From: Actinomycetota bacterium
GTDB taxonomy: Bacteria; Actinomycetota; Thermoleophilia; Solirubrobacterales; Solirubrobacteraceae
Length of the DNA stretch: 7,256 nucleotides
Reading direction: 5' to 3'
NCBI GenBank assembly: GCA_009699915.1
Contig: WLNG01000069.1
Coordinates: 1-7,256 of the forward strand
A model generated the notes under the pieces. It had not been told where the DNA came from. It made no database searches and saw only the letters and a list, made by a program, of their open reading frames with translations. Below, one piece after another: positions 1 through 6,400 of the stretch; the first letter of the stretch is position 1, and each line of letters opens with the position of its first letter. The translations under genes were made by a program, and so were the position numbers.

Positions 1-1197
1 CTGACGCTGCAGCGCCCAGAGTCCGAGCGGCGCCGTGACCAGCAGGAGCAGAACGAAGATCGGGCGGTGGAAGCCCGGGGTGGGGCCCCACACGATCAGG
101 ATCAGCAGGAGCGCCCCGAGTGCGGCGAACGCGATCTCCGGACGTTCGCGCATCGTCGGTGCGAGGGTGCGCCGGATCGAGGTCGCCCAGCGCGCCGGAC
201 CGGCGAGCCAGGCAGCCGCTGCAAGCGCGAGGCCGATCACGATCACCTGCCATGCCAGCGTCTTGAGCAGGTCGGTGCTGATCGACCATGCGGCACCGAC
301 GGCCGGCTTCAGGGAGTCCGCATTCACCAGGCCGTTGACGAGGCCGGTCCCTCCGAGGCTGCGCGCCAGAAGGACGACGAGGCCCACCCCGATCGCGGCA
401 AAGCCCGCAGACATCAGCGTCTGGCGCCGATGGCCCCCCGCGAGGAAGACGGCGAGCGCGAGCAGGAGCAGTGCCAGCGGGCCGAGGATCCAAGCGAGCA
501 TCTTGAGCGCCTTGGCTCCCTTCTGAGCCGTGTCGAGCTGCTTCGACTTCAGAACGGTGATCTTGCCCGCTGATTCGGGGATCCGATCGATCAACGCCTG
601 GGGAAGGCCGACTCGTACGGCGATGCTCTTCAGGATCACGCCGAGGTTGAGCGTGACCACGCCGTCGGCGGTGTTGATCGAGGCATCGCCGCCCTCGATG
701 ATCTTGACGAGCTCCTGATGGGCGGCGCGGTTCGCGTCGGCCCATGCGGACTGCACCGTCGGGTTCGCGAGCGCGCGCCGCGTGAGATCGTCCACGAGAT
801 TGCGCAGCGCGGCCGACGCAGCGGGCGCGAGTCCGTCGAGCACCGGCGGGAGCTGCTTCTCGAGCTCGCTCTGGACGTCGACGTTCGCGTAGAGCTGATC
901 GGTGAGGTACGTCGCGACCTGGTCGCGGATCGCCGGATCCTCGAGCAGCGCGGAGCTCGTCTTCGTCCACTGGTTCGTGTTGAGGATCTCCTGGCGGCTC
1001 CAGACCGCGAACATCGAGAGGATCCCGACGATCACGGCCAGCCCGATCAGCGAGCGCACGCCGAACCGTCGCCCGCGCGAGCGCTCCCACGGTGAGCGTG
1101 CGTCCGCGGACGCGGCGACCGGCTGCGTCACCGTCGCGTCTGCACCGGCCGGCTGCTCCTGCGTCGGCGCGTCATCGTGCTGGTCGTCTGCGGCCAT
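1..1197 (-). CDS. Multi-pass membrane protein of unknown function, C-terminus outside window
   Basis: The reverse strand is open in one frame from an ATG at 1197-1195 to the window edge: 399 codons with no stop, so the gene is partial at its 3' end. A GGGGAG ribosome binding site (1211-1206) lies 8 bases before the start. Residues 1-47 are a hydrophilic Asp/Gln/Ala-rich tail ending in a basic stretch (RSRGRRFGVR). A first membrane helix spans about 48-66. A largely polar, helical domain follows (about 67-229, beginning LNTNQWTKTSSALLEDPAIR), then five more helices near 230-254, 261-279, 311-332, 353-371 and 378-396. The basic residues before helix 1 favour an inside N-terminus and an extracytoplasmic 67-229 domain. 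It resembles conserved hypothetical integral membrane proteins of actinobacteria that begin with a 'LLxTxxW...LxxDPAIRxxVA' segment, from memory only. I see no catalytic motif and assign no function. Forward-strand frames here are shadows. Confidence 0.85.
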   Translation of the reverse strand, partial: MAADDQHDDAPTQEQPAGADATVTQPVAASADARSPWERSRGRRFGVRSLIGLAVIVGILSMFAVWSRQEILNTNQWTKTSSALLEDPAIRDQVATYLTDQLYANVDVQSELEKQLPPVLDGLAPAASAALRNLVDDLTRRALANPTVQSAWADANRAAHQELVKIIEGGDASINTADGVVTLNLGVILKSIAVRVGLPQALIDRIPESAGKITVLKSKQLDTAQKGAKALKMLAWILGPLALLLLALAVFLAGGHRRQTLMSAGFAAIGVGLVVLLARSLGGTGLVNGLVNADSLKPAVGAAWSISTDLLKTLAWQVIVIGLALAAAAWLAGPARWATSIRRTLAPTMRERPEIAFAALGALLLILIVWGPTPGFHRPIFVLLLLVTAPLGLWALQRQ

Positions 1198-1227
1198 TGC
1201 CTGCACTCCCCGTGTTGGACGAGCGGC

Positions 1228-1233
1228 AGACTA
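1228..1233 (-). promoter_or_regulatory. Possible -10 element for the leftward membrane-protein gene
   Basis: On the reverse strand TAGTCT fits the TANNNT -10 pattern. Transcription would start near 1221, giving a leader of about 24 bases that still contains the GGGGAG ribosome binding site of the gene starting at 1197. No convincing -35 hexamer is seen 16-18 bases further upstream, so this is a weak call. Confidence 0.3.
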
Positions 1234-1253
1234 ACAGCGCGCCTGGCGGCTGG

Positions 1254-1282
1254 GTGCCGACTGCCGATGCGCGCACTAGGCT
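1254..1282 (+). promoter_or_regulatory. Candidate leaderless promoter of the acyltransferase gene
   Basis: TAGGCT at 1277-1282 fits the actinobacterial -10 pattern TANNNT and sits 6 bases before the GTG start at 1289. Transcription would therefore begin at or next to the start codon. A poor -35 match (GTGCCG, 1254-1259) lies 17 bases upstream. The absence of a good Shine-Dalgarno sequence before this GTG supports a leaderless mRNA, although AGG at 1278-1280 could act as a very weak one. Confidence 0.4.
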
Positions 1283-1288
1283 CGGCGC

Positions 1289-2449
1289 GTGCCGTCCTCA
1301 GCGCAACCGGTCGGGGCGCGTCGCAGCGCCGCGCTGGACGGCTTGCGTGCGATCGCCGCGCTGACCGTTTTCGTCTTCCACGCTTGGCTCTACACGCGGT
1401 CCACGGTGGATGCGTCGGCCGCGCGCGATCTATCACTCGGCGATCAGATCGCCGCGCAGCTGCGGATCGGACTGGTGCTCTTCTTCGTGCTTTCCGGCTT
1501 TCTGCTCTTTCGGCCCTGGGTCGCGGCTCGGCTGGGTTCCGGTAGCGCTCCGAGGACGCGGACCTACGTGGTGCACCGGGTTGCCCGGATTGTCCCCGCG
1601 TACTGGCTTGCGATCGCCGGTTCGGTCGCGCTGCTGTGGCCGCTGGCCGGCGAACCTGGGGTCCGTCTCCCACCTGCGGGCAGCCTGCCGCTCTTCTTCA
1701 TCTTCGGCCAGAACTACAGCCCGGAGACGATCATGCGGCTCGATCCACCGATGTGGACGCTTGGGGTCGAGGCGGCGTTCTACGCGCTCCTGCCGCTGCT
1801 CGGATGGGCCGCGCTTCGGGCAGGCCGAACGCGCGGGCGGCAGGCGATCGTCCCGGTGCTCGCGCTGGCGCTCGGCATGGCATTCAATGTCTGGCTTGCA
1901 CAGCGGGCTCCGTCGATCATCCTCGGGAAGAGCCTGCCGGCGATGCTGCCGTACTTTGCGATTGGCATGCTCGCGGCGGTGCTCGTCTACGGCCGCGCTC
2001 CCGGACGAGTCGCCTCGCTCCTGCTTGGGTTCGGCGGCCTGGGGCTCGTCGTGCTCGACGGCTGGCTTCACGCGCGCGCAGCGCCGGGGAGCGGTCTCGC
2101 CCAGCTGCTCAAGAGCCTGCGTGACACGCCCGCCGCAATCGGCTGCGCCGGGATCGTCGCGGTCGCCGTGACGCGCCCGCCGCGGGCGCTTGCGGCGAGG
2201 CCTCTTGCGGTGGCGGGGCTCGTCTCCTACGGCCTCTACCTCTGGCACGTCCCGCTGCTCCTCTGGCTGCGGTCCATGGGCCTGCTGCCGATGCACACAT
2301 GGGGCGCGACGCTCGTCGCTCTTCCGCTCTCGCTGCTTGCTGCAGCCCTGAGCTGGCTCCTCGTCGAGCGCGCGATGATCAGCTGGTCCCGACGCACGAC
2401 GGTGTTGGGAGCCAATCGGCGCTCCGATACGTCCGTGCCACCAGTCTGA
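1289..2449 (+). CDS. Acyltransferase 3 (OafA/YrhL) family membrane protein
   Basis: This is a predicted integral membrane O-acyltransferase of 386 residues, about the usual size of a stand-alone acyltransferase-3 domain with no fused SGNH hydrolase. Family landmarks are clear. LDGLRAIAAL with His31 lies in helix 1. FFVLSGFLLFRPW spans 65-77. An RxxR...P.Y motif has Arg97, Arg100 and Tyr105. WTLGVEAAFY (156-165) carries Glu161. YGLYLWH (314-320) ends in the conserved His, and VER lies at 359-361. About ten hydrophobic segments fill the protein. The family moves acetyl or other acyl groups onto sugars of surface polysaccharides, glycolipids, peptidoglycan or macrolides; the acceptor cannot be told from sequence. 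The GTG start is chosen because the family N-terminus begins just after it, and a -10-like TAGGCT 6 bases upstream suggests leaderless translation. The gene is divergent from the upstream membrane protein and convergent with the MFS gene, so no operon partner is visible. Confidence 0.92.
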   Translation: MPSSAQPVGARRSAALDGLRAIAALTVFVFHAWLYTRSTVDASAARDLSLGDQIAAQLRIGLVLFFVLSGFLLFRPWVAARLGSGSAPRTRTYVVHRVARIVPAYWLAIAGSVALLWPLAGEPGVRLPPAGSLPLFFIFGQNYSPETIMRLDPPMWTLGVEAAFYALLPLLGWAALRAGRTRGRQAIVPVLALALGMAFNVWLAQRAPSIILGKSLPAMLPYFAIGMLAAVLVYGRAPGRVASLLLGFGGLGLVVLDGWLHARAAPGSGLAQLLKSLRDTPAAIGCAGIVAVAVTRPPRALAARPLAVAGLVSYGLYLWHVPLLLWLRSMGLLPMHTWGATLVALPLSLLAAALSWLLVERAMISWSRRTTVLGANRRSDTSVPPV

Positions 2450-2458
2450 AGAGGTCGG

Positions 2459-3724
2459 TCAGGCGTACGTCGGAACTACTGGCTGACGCGTCGAGCGCCA
2501 GCCGATCAGGGCGCCGAGGAAAGCGAGGACGCCGCTGGCGGCGAACGCAGCGGGGTAGTTGCCGCCGTCCCCGAGGGAGACGATCAGGCCCGAGAGGGGA
2601 GCCCCAAGTCCGAATCCGATGTCGAAGAAGGCGGTGAACCCTCCCAACGCGGCTCCGCGGCGTTCGGGCACGACCCCTTCGACGGTGAGGGTCGCCAGTG
2701 CGGGAAAGATGAGCGACATTCCCACGCCCATGAGCGCTGCCGCCGCCAGCGCCACCGGCAGCGACTGCGCTGCTGCAAGGCCGATTAGGCCGAGGCCCTC
2801 CAGCACGCCGGAGACGAGCACCGTCATGCGGGCGCCGACCTGGTCCGGAAGCCGCGAGAGCCCGGCGCGCGTCAGTAGGAGCGCACCGGAGAAGGCGACG
2901 AACGCAATCGCCCCATGGCCGATTCCGCGCCAGTCGAGGAGGAGCACGATGAACGCTCCCATCGTTCCGTAGCCGATGTTCGCGAGACCGAGTGCGATGC
3001 CGGGCCGCACCGATTCGCGCGGAATCCAGCCGCCCAGACCGCGCGCCCGAGGGGAGGCGAATCCGGTCACCTGCGGCGCAGCGAGAACGGGCTGGGCGTC
3101 CTCACGCCGCTCGCGGCGCACCTCGGGAACAACGCTCGCGACGGCGAGACCGAGCAGCGGTCCGACACTCGCCAGGATCCAGACGGCGCTGTACCCGCCG
3201 AGCGCGTAGGCGCCTTCGCCGAGGATCGCCCCGAGCGTCAGGCCTCCCCAGATCGACAGGCCGTAGATCCCGATCGCCTGTCCGCGCCGATGGTCAGGTG
3301 CGAGGTCCACGATCCACGTCACTCCGGCGGTGAAAACCCATCCATCGCCGATGCCGACGATGAACCGCGCGAAGATGAGTCCCGGAACCGAAGGCAGAAA
3401 CAGCAGCGCACCGGCGGCGACGCAGAAGAGGAGGCCGGCGCAGAAGACGAGCTTGCGCCCACGCCGGTCGGCAATCCGCCCGCCGAGTGGACGGCCGACG
3501 AGCGCCGTCAGCGCGAAGGCGCCCATCACGACGCCGACCGCGATATCGCCGGCGCCCATCGGACCCTTCACATAGCGCGGGAGCGCAGGGAGTACGGCGC
3601 CGATCGCCAAGAAGCAGAGGAACGTTGCCGCGAAGAGCCCTGCGAAGGCGGTGCGGGCCGGTCCATGCGGGCGCAAGGCGCGCAGTCGCTCTATGGACGC
3701 CGCGCGGGCCTGCACGCGATGCAC
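2459..3724 (-). CDS. Major facilitator superfamily (MFS) transporter, probable exporter
   Basis: This is a 421-residue protein with the length and about 12 hydrophobic segments of a drug:H+ antiporter-type MFS carrier. The helix 2-3 loop holds the MFS motif A, GRPLGGRIADRRGRK (77-91), with Asp86. A degenerate copy, SRLPDQVGAR (290-299), lies at the matching place in the second half. A Gly-rich stretch near 160-176 (GGLTLGAILGEGAYALGG) resembles the antiporter motif C. A charged central loop (about 200-240) joins the two six-helix halves. The substrate is unknown. The longest form starts at GTG 3724-3722, which lacks a ribosome binding site. A second GTG three codons in (3715-3713) has AGGG 8 bases upstream and is about equally likely. 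The stop lies 9 bases from that of the convergent acyltransferase gene. The gene is divergent from rpmG, sharing an intergenic region of about 130 bases. Long forward-strand open frames over it are shadows. Confidence 0.92.
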   Translation of the reverse strand: MHRVQARAASIERLRALRPHGPARTAFAGLFAATFLCFLAIGAVLPALPRYVKGPMGAGDIAVGVVMGAFALTALVGRPLGGRIADRRGRKLVFCAGLLFCVAAGALLFLPSVPGLIFARFIVGIGDGWVFTAGVTWIVDLAPDHRRGQAIGIYGLSIWGGLTLGAILGEGAYALGGYSAVWILASVGPLLGLAVASVVPEVRRERREDAQPVLAAPQVTGFASPRARGLGGWIPRESVRPGIALGLANIGYGTMGAFIVLLLDWRGIGHGAIAFVAFSGALLLTRAGLSRLPDQVGARMTVLVSGVLEGLGLIGLAAAQSLPVALAAAALMGVGMSLIFPALATLTVEGVVPERRGAALGGFTAFFDIGFGLGAPLSGLIVSLGDGGNYPAAFAASGVLAFLGALIGWRSTRQPVVPTYA

Positions 3725-3739
3725 CCTAGATCACCGGCA

Positions 3740-3769
3740 GTGACGAAGCCGCGCGCTAGCCGCTACACT
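3740..3769 (+). promoter_or_regulatory. Promoter of the rpmG-secE-nusG-rpl operon
   Basis: GTGACG (3740-3745) matches the -35 consensus TTGACA at 4 of 6 places. TACACT (3764-3769) is a good -10 (TANNNT). The spacer is 18 bases. The predicted start is near 3776-3777, giving a leader of about 77 bases before rpmG. It is the best sigma-70-type match I see in the window and sits where the ribosomal operon must start. Confidence 0.6.
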
Positions 3770-3776
3770 GGCTTCT

Positions 3777-3801
3777 GACTCGCCCGGGGCGGGTCGTTTT
3801 T
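3777..3801 (+). terminator. GC-rich hairpin plus T-run (terminator-like) at the 5' end of the rpmG leader
   Basis: The arms GACTCGCC and GGCGGGTC form 8 pairs (one G-U) around a 3-base CGG loop (3777-3795). They are followed by G and five Ts (3797-3801). This is the shape of an intrinsic terminator on the forward strand; on the reverse strand the T-run would precede the stem, so it could not end the MFS transcript. No forward gene lies upstream. It may block stray transcription entering the operon, or it may be a 5' stabilising or regulatory hairpin, because the predicted transcription start coincides with its left arm. Confidence 0.45.
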
Positions 3802-3853
3802 CTGTCCCGGACGATGTTTTCGAGTTCCTCTCGACCGGAGTCGGAGTCGTCCT

Positions 3854-4018
3854 ATGGCCCGCGGAGACGTGCGTATCGCTGTGACCCTCGAATGCGAGGA
3901 CTGCAAGCGGCGCAACTATCAAACCAATAAGAGCAAGCGCAACACCCCCGATCGCATCTCGCTGCGCAAGTACTGCCGCTGGTGCAGGTCGCATACCAGC
4001 CATAAGGAGACCCGCTAG
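3854..4018 (+). CDS. rpmG: 50S ribosomal protein L33
   Basis: This is a 54-residue protein translated from ATG 3854 to TAG 4018. It has the L33 layout: a short basic N-terminus, [32 protein letters not shown], then a basic C-terminal tail. Two CxxC pairs (Cys14/Cys17 and Cys41/Cys44) make it the zinc-binding C+ form; species with several L33 copies often also have a C- form that replaces it under zinc shortage. L33 sits in the 50S subunit near the E site. GGAG (3843-3846) lies 7 bases before the ATG. It is the first gene of the operon, 15 bases before secE, an arrangement common in actinobacteria. Confidence 0.95.
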   Translation: MARGDVRIAVTLECEDCKRRNYQTNKSKRNTPDRISLRKYCRWCRSHTSHKETR

Positions 4019-4033
4019 CCGGGTTGACCTGTA

Positions 4034-4606
4034 GTGGCTCGCGATCGCAAGCGCTCAAAGCGCCGCGGACGACGCTCACCGAAGGCCGGAGACGGCCCGG
4101 TGCGCGAGGACCTGCCCGGTTCGCTCGAGCATGCATCCGGTGAGGTCGACGAGTTCGACGCGAAGCTGGTCTCAGCGGCCGGCGGTACCCCCGCCGCTTC
4201 CGATGCCGTGGATGGCGTCGGCGGCGTGGACGAGGTCATCGACCATCCAGAGTCGCTGACCGACGAGGAGTTCGCGGAGCTCGAGGACCGCGTCGACGCG
4301 ATCGAGGCAACCTTCGAAACGGGCGACCAGGACGCGATCGAGGAGGCCGAGGACGAACTCGGCCAGGACATCGCCGCGCGTCGTCGTGAGCGCAGCACGG
4401 CGGCAGCCGCCCCGACCCGCAAGGGCGGCCTGCGCTTCGTCGCCTTCCTACGCGCTTCCTGGGCGGAGCTCCAGCGCGTCCAATGGCCCGACCGCCGACA
4501 GGTGGGTCAGGCAACCGCAGTCGTCCTCGGCTTCGTCGTCGTCGCCGGCCTTTATCTAGGCCTCGCCGACTTCGTCGCTCAAAAAGTCGTCGACATCATC
4601 ATCTGA
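4034..4606 (+). CDS. secE: Preprotein translocase subunit SecE with long charged N-terminal extension
   Basis: SecE clamps the SecY channel of the Sec translocon in the cytoplasmic membrane. The family core is the last 60 residues: an amphipathic helix (about 134-148), the motif ELQRVQWPDRRQ (145-156) matching the conserved E..KV.WP, and a single membrane helix (about 160-180) ending VAQKVVDIII. Ahead of it are about 130 extra residues. Residues 1-18 are strongly basic (RDRKRSKRRGRRSPK), and 20-115 are rich in Asp/Glu (for example ESLTDEEFAELEDRVDAIEATF), predicted helical or disordered. Minimal SecE proteins are about 60-65 residues and some actinobacterial ones are longer; 190 is large. The GTG at 4034, 15 bases after rpmG, is the only usable start: no other Met codon occurs in the frame, and the extension is one continuous open frame. 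No good ribosome binding site precedes it, so coupling to rpmG translation is likely. Confidence 0.93.
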   Translation: MARDRKRSKRRGRRSPKAGDGPVREDLPGSLEHASGEVDEFDAKLVSAAGGTPAASDAVDGVGGVDEVIDHPESLTDEEFAELEDRVDAIEATFETGDQDAIEEAEDELGQDIAARRRERSTAAAAPTRKGGLRFVAFLRASWAELQRVQWPDRRQVGQATAVVLGFVVVAGLYLGLADFVAQKVVDIII

Positions 4607-4616
4607 GGCAAACGCC

Positions 4617-5141
4617 ATGTATCGCTGGTACGTCGTCAACACAAAGTCCGGGCTCGAGAACAAGGTGAGGCACAACCTCGAGCACCGCGTGGTCACCCTG
4701 GGTCAGGCGGGTGTCGTGCGCCAGATCGTGATTCCGACGGAGACCGTCTCGGAGCTCAAGGACGGCCAGAAGGTCAGCAAGGAGACCAAGACGATGCCCG
4801 GCTACGTCCTGGTCGAGATGGATCTGAACGAGGACTCCTGGGGGCTCGTGAAGGGCACCCCCGGCGTCACCGGCTTCGTCGGTTCGACCGACGATCCCGT
4901 TCCGCTCACCCGCGCGGAGGTCGATCGCCTGCTGAACCGTGGCGTCGCGCAAAAGGCGGCTCCCAGCCGGGCGCAGTTCACGATCGGCGAGTCCGTCAAG
5001 GTCACGTCCGGTCCGCTCTCCGACTTCTCCGGCGAGATCGCCGAGATTAATCAGGACGCTGCGAAGCTCAAGGTTCTTGTCTCCATCTTCGGGCGCGAGA
5101 CCCCGGTCGAAGTCGGTTTCGACCAGGTCAAGAAGATCTGA
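4617..5141 (+). CDS. nusG: Transcription termination/antitermination factor NusG
   Basis: This is a 174-residue NusG. The NGN domain (about 1-107) binds the RNA polymerase clamp and shows the signatures WYVVNTKSGLENKV (4-17), PGYVLVEMDL (61-70) and VKGTPGVTGFVG (78-89). The C-terminal KOW domain (about 120-174; FTIGESVKVTSGPLSDFSGEI, then IFGRETPVEVGFDQVKKI) contacts Rho or ribosomal protein S10. The protein is near the minimal family size and lacks the acidic N-terminal extension that Streptomyces and mycobacterial NusG carry; here SecE has the acidic extension instead. Start ATG 4617 is 10 bases after the secE stop, and GAGG (4605-4608), overlapping that stop, lies 8 bases before it, so secE and nusG are almost certainly translated from one mRNA. 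Confidence 0.97.
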   Translation: MYRWYVVNTKSGLENKVRHNLEHRVVTLGQAGVVRQIVIPTETVSELKDGQKVSKETKTMPGYVLVEMDLNEDSWGLVKGTPGVTGFVGSTDDPVPLTRAEVDRLLNRGVAQKAAPSRAQFTIGESVKVTSGPLSDFSGEIAEINQDAAKLKVLVSIFGRETPVEVGFDQVKKI

Positions 5142-5179
5142 TCCGCGTCATCCCTCTACTCTCCACGAACTGAACTGCC

Positions 5180-5602
5180 ATGGCGAAGAAGGTCCTCACA
5201 CACATCAAGCTCCAAGCCCCGGGTGGCGGCGCCACCCCGGCACCGCCGGTCGGCCCTGCGCTCGGTCAGCACGGCATCAACATCATGGAGTTCTGCAAGG
5301 CGTTCAACGCGCAGACGCAGGATCAGGCGGGCGTGACGATTCCAGTCGTCATCACCGTCTTTGAGGACCGTTCGTTCACCTTCATCACGAAGACGCCGCC
5401 GGCCGCCGTGCTCATCAAGCAGGCGATCGGTCTGGCAAAGGGCTCGGGCGAGCCCAATCGCAACAAGGTCGGCACGATCAGCGAGGCTCAGGTTCGCGAC
5501 ATCGCTGAGCGCAAGCTTGAGGACCTGAACGCCCACGATATCGATCAGGCGGCGAAGATCATCGCCGGGACCGCCCGCTCCATGGGCGTGGAGGTGGTGT
5601 GA
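5180..5602 (+). CDS. rplK: 50S ribosomal protein L11
   Basis: This is a 140-residue protein of full family length. The N-terminal domain contains the Pro-rich face [23 protein letters not shown] (21-43), the part that, with 23S rRNA, forms the thiostrepton and GTPase-factor site. The C-terminal domain, which binds the 1070-region rRNA, runs through [20 protein letters not shown] (71-90) to [13 protein letters not shown] (127-139). The conserved N-terminal lysines (Lys3, Lys4) that methyltransferase PrmA can modify are present. Start ATG 5180 is fixed by the family N-terminus (MAKKV). The 38-base gap after nusG has no purine-rich ribosome binding site, which is odd for a highly expressed gene. 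The stop overlaps a possible GTG start of rplA, and ATG 5605 lies 2 bases after it. Confidence 0.97.
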   Translation: MAKKVLTHIKLQAPGGGATPAPPVGPALGQHGINIMEFCKAFNAQTQDQAGVTIPVVITVFEDRSFTFITKTPPAAVLIKQAIGLAKGSGEPNRNKVGTISEAQVRDIAERKLEDLNAHDIDQAAKIIAGTARSMGVEVV

Positions 5603-5604
5603 CG

Positions 5605-6327
5605 ATGACCGCTCACGGCAAGCGTTATGCAGAGGCGCGAGTGAAGGTCGACCGCGAGCGCGCATACGAGCCCGCAGAGGCGATCGCCCTCGTGCGCGGC
5701 CTCAGCAGTGCGAAGTTCGACGAGTCGATCGAGGTCCATTTCCGCACGGGGCTGAACGTCCGCCACGCCGACGAACAACTCCGCGGAACGATCGCGCTGC
5801 CGAATGGTCTCGGCCGCTCGGTCTCGATTGTCGTCTTCGCGCAGGGTGACAAGGCCCGCGAGGCGCAGGAGGCTGGAGCTGACGTGGTCGGAGCCGAGGA
5901 TCTCGCCAAGCGGATCGAGGAAGGCTTCTCGGATTTCGACGTCGCCATCGCAACGCCCGACCTGATGCCGCTCGTCGGCCGTCTCGGTCGCGTCCTCGGG
6001 CCGTCCGGCAAGATGCCGAACCCGAAGGTCGGCACGGTCACCAACGATGTCGCCAAGGCGGTCGAGGAGGCCAAGGCCGGCAAGGTCGAGTACCGCACCG
6101 ACCGCAACGCGATCGTCCACCTCGTGATCGGCAAGAAGAGCTTCGACGAGCGTGCGCTGCTCGAGAACTACGCCGCGGTTATCGACGAGCTGGTTCGCGC
6201 CAGGCCGTCGGCTGCCAAGGGCAAGTACATCCGTTCGATCACGCTGGCCTCCACGCAGGGGCCTGGCGTCAAGGTCGATCCCACACGACTTCGCGACCTC
6301 CTGGAGGCCACGCCGGCCGCGGCGTAA
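5605..6327 (+). CDS. rplA: 50S ribosomal protein L1
   Basis: This is a 240-residue L1, the protein of the mobile L1 stalk that helps deacylated tRNA leave the E site and often represses its own rplK-rplA mRNA. The N-terminus [13 protein letters not shown] (4-16) is typical. The L1 signature is clear in the central domain: [20 protein letters not shown] (124-143). [20 protein letters not shown] (206-225) is the usual C-terminal strand pair. I chose ATG 5605 because GGAGG (5590-5594) is 10 bases upstream and the product begins as other L1 proteins do. A GTG at 5599 overlapping the rplK stop (GTGA) would add two residues, but it is only 4 bases from the same GGAGG. Either way rplK and rplA are translationally coupled. 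Confidence 0.96.
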   Translation: MTAHGKRYAEARVKVDRERAYEPAEAIALVRGLSSAKFDESIEVHFRTGLNVRHADEQLRGTIALPNGLGRSVSIVVFAQGDKAREAQEAGADVVGAEDLAKRIEEGFSDFDVAIATPDLMPLVGRLGRVLGPSGKMPNPKVGTVTNDVAKAVEEAKAGKVEYRTDRNAIVHLVIGKKSFDERALLENYAAVIDELVRARPSAAKGKYIRSITLASTQGPGVKVDPTRLRDLLEATPAAA

Positions 6328-6340
6328 CGCCCAGGAAATC

Positions 6341-6400
6341 GCGCCACCGTAGACCTTCGGCAGCCCGCGACGGCGGGTGGAAGTCCGGACGAGGAGGCCC
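6341..6400 (+). promoter_or_regulatory. Ribosomal protein L10 leader (autoregulatory mRNA site for L10-L7/L12)
   Basis: The 73-base gap between rplA and rplJ holds a segment shaped like the L10 leader family. An ACCGTAGACC motif (6346-6355) recalls the AGACC-type core of known rplJ leaders. It is followed by a 5-bp hairpin, CCCGC/GCGGG with a GACG loop (6364-6377), and GAAGTC (6380-6385), which can pair back to GACcTTC (6352-6358). GAGGAGG (6391-6397), next to this structure, is the ribosome binding site of rplJ. In bacteria the L10-(L7/L12) complex binds such leaders and represses rplJ-rplL translation. The assignment rests on position, motif and hand folding, not on a covariance search. Confidence 0.6.

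Noticed and set aside
35..1234. Several forward open frames across the left edge
   Set aside because: They are Arg/Ala/Pro-rich with no motifs. The reverse strand has a continuous 399-codon membrane protein with a good ribosome binding site.
1433..2296. 287-codon reverse open frame opposite the acyltransferase gene
   Set aside because: Its protein is Arg/Pro/Glu-rich and motif-free, while the forward frame carries all acyltransferase-3 landmarks.
2915..3778. 287-codon forward open frame opposite the MFS gene
   Set aside because: The product is charged, low-complexity Arg/Glu/Gly-rich sequence with no family motif. The reverse strand has a clear 12-helix MFS protein with motif A. This is a GC-rich shadow frame.
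3725..3853. Possible tRNA before rpmG
   Set aside because: The stem at 3777-3795 has a T-run after it, and no T-arm (GGTTCGA-like), anticodon arm or acceptor pairing could be built.
4024..4029. TTGACC as a -35 box for a secE promoter
   Set aside because: No -10 hexamer occurs 16-18 bases downstream; the sequence there is already secE coding.
6377..6400. Upstream GTG start for rplJ
   Set aside because: It lies inside the L10 leader hairpin and the rplJ ribosome binding site would fall within the coding region; ATG 6401 gives the normal L10 N-terminus.
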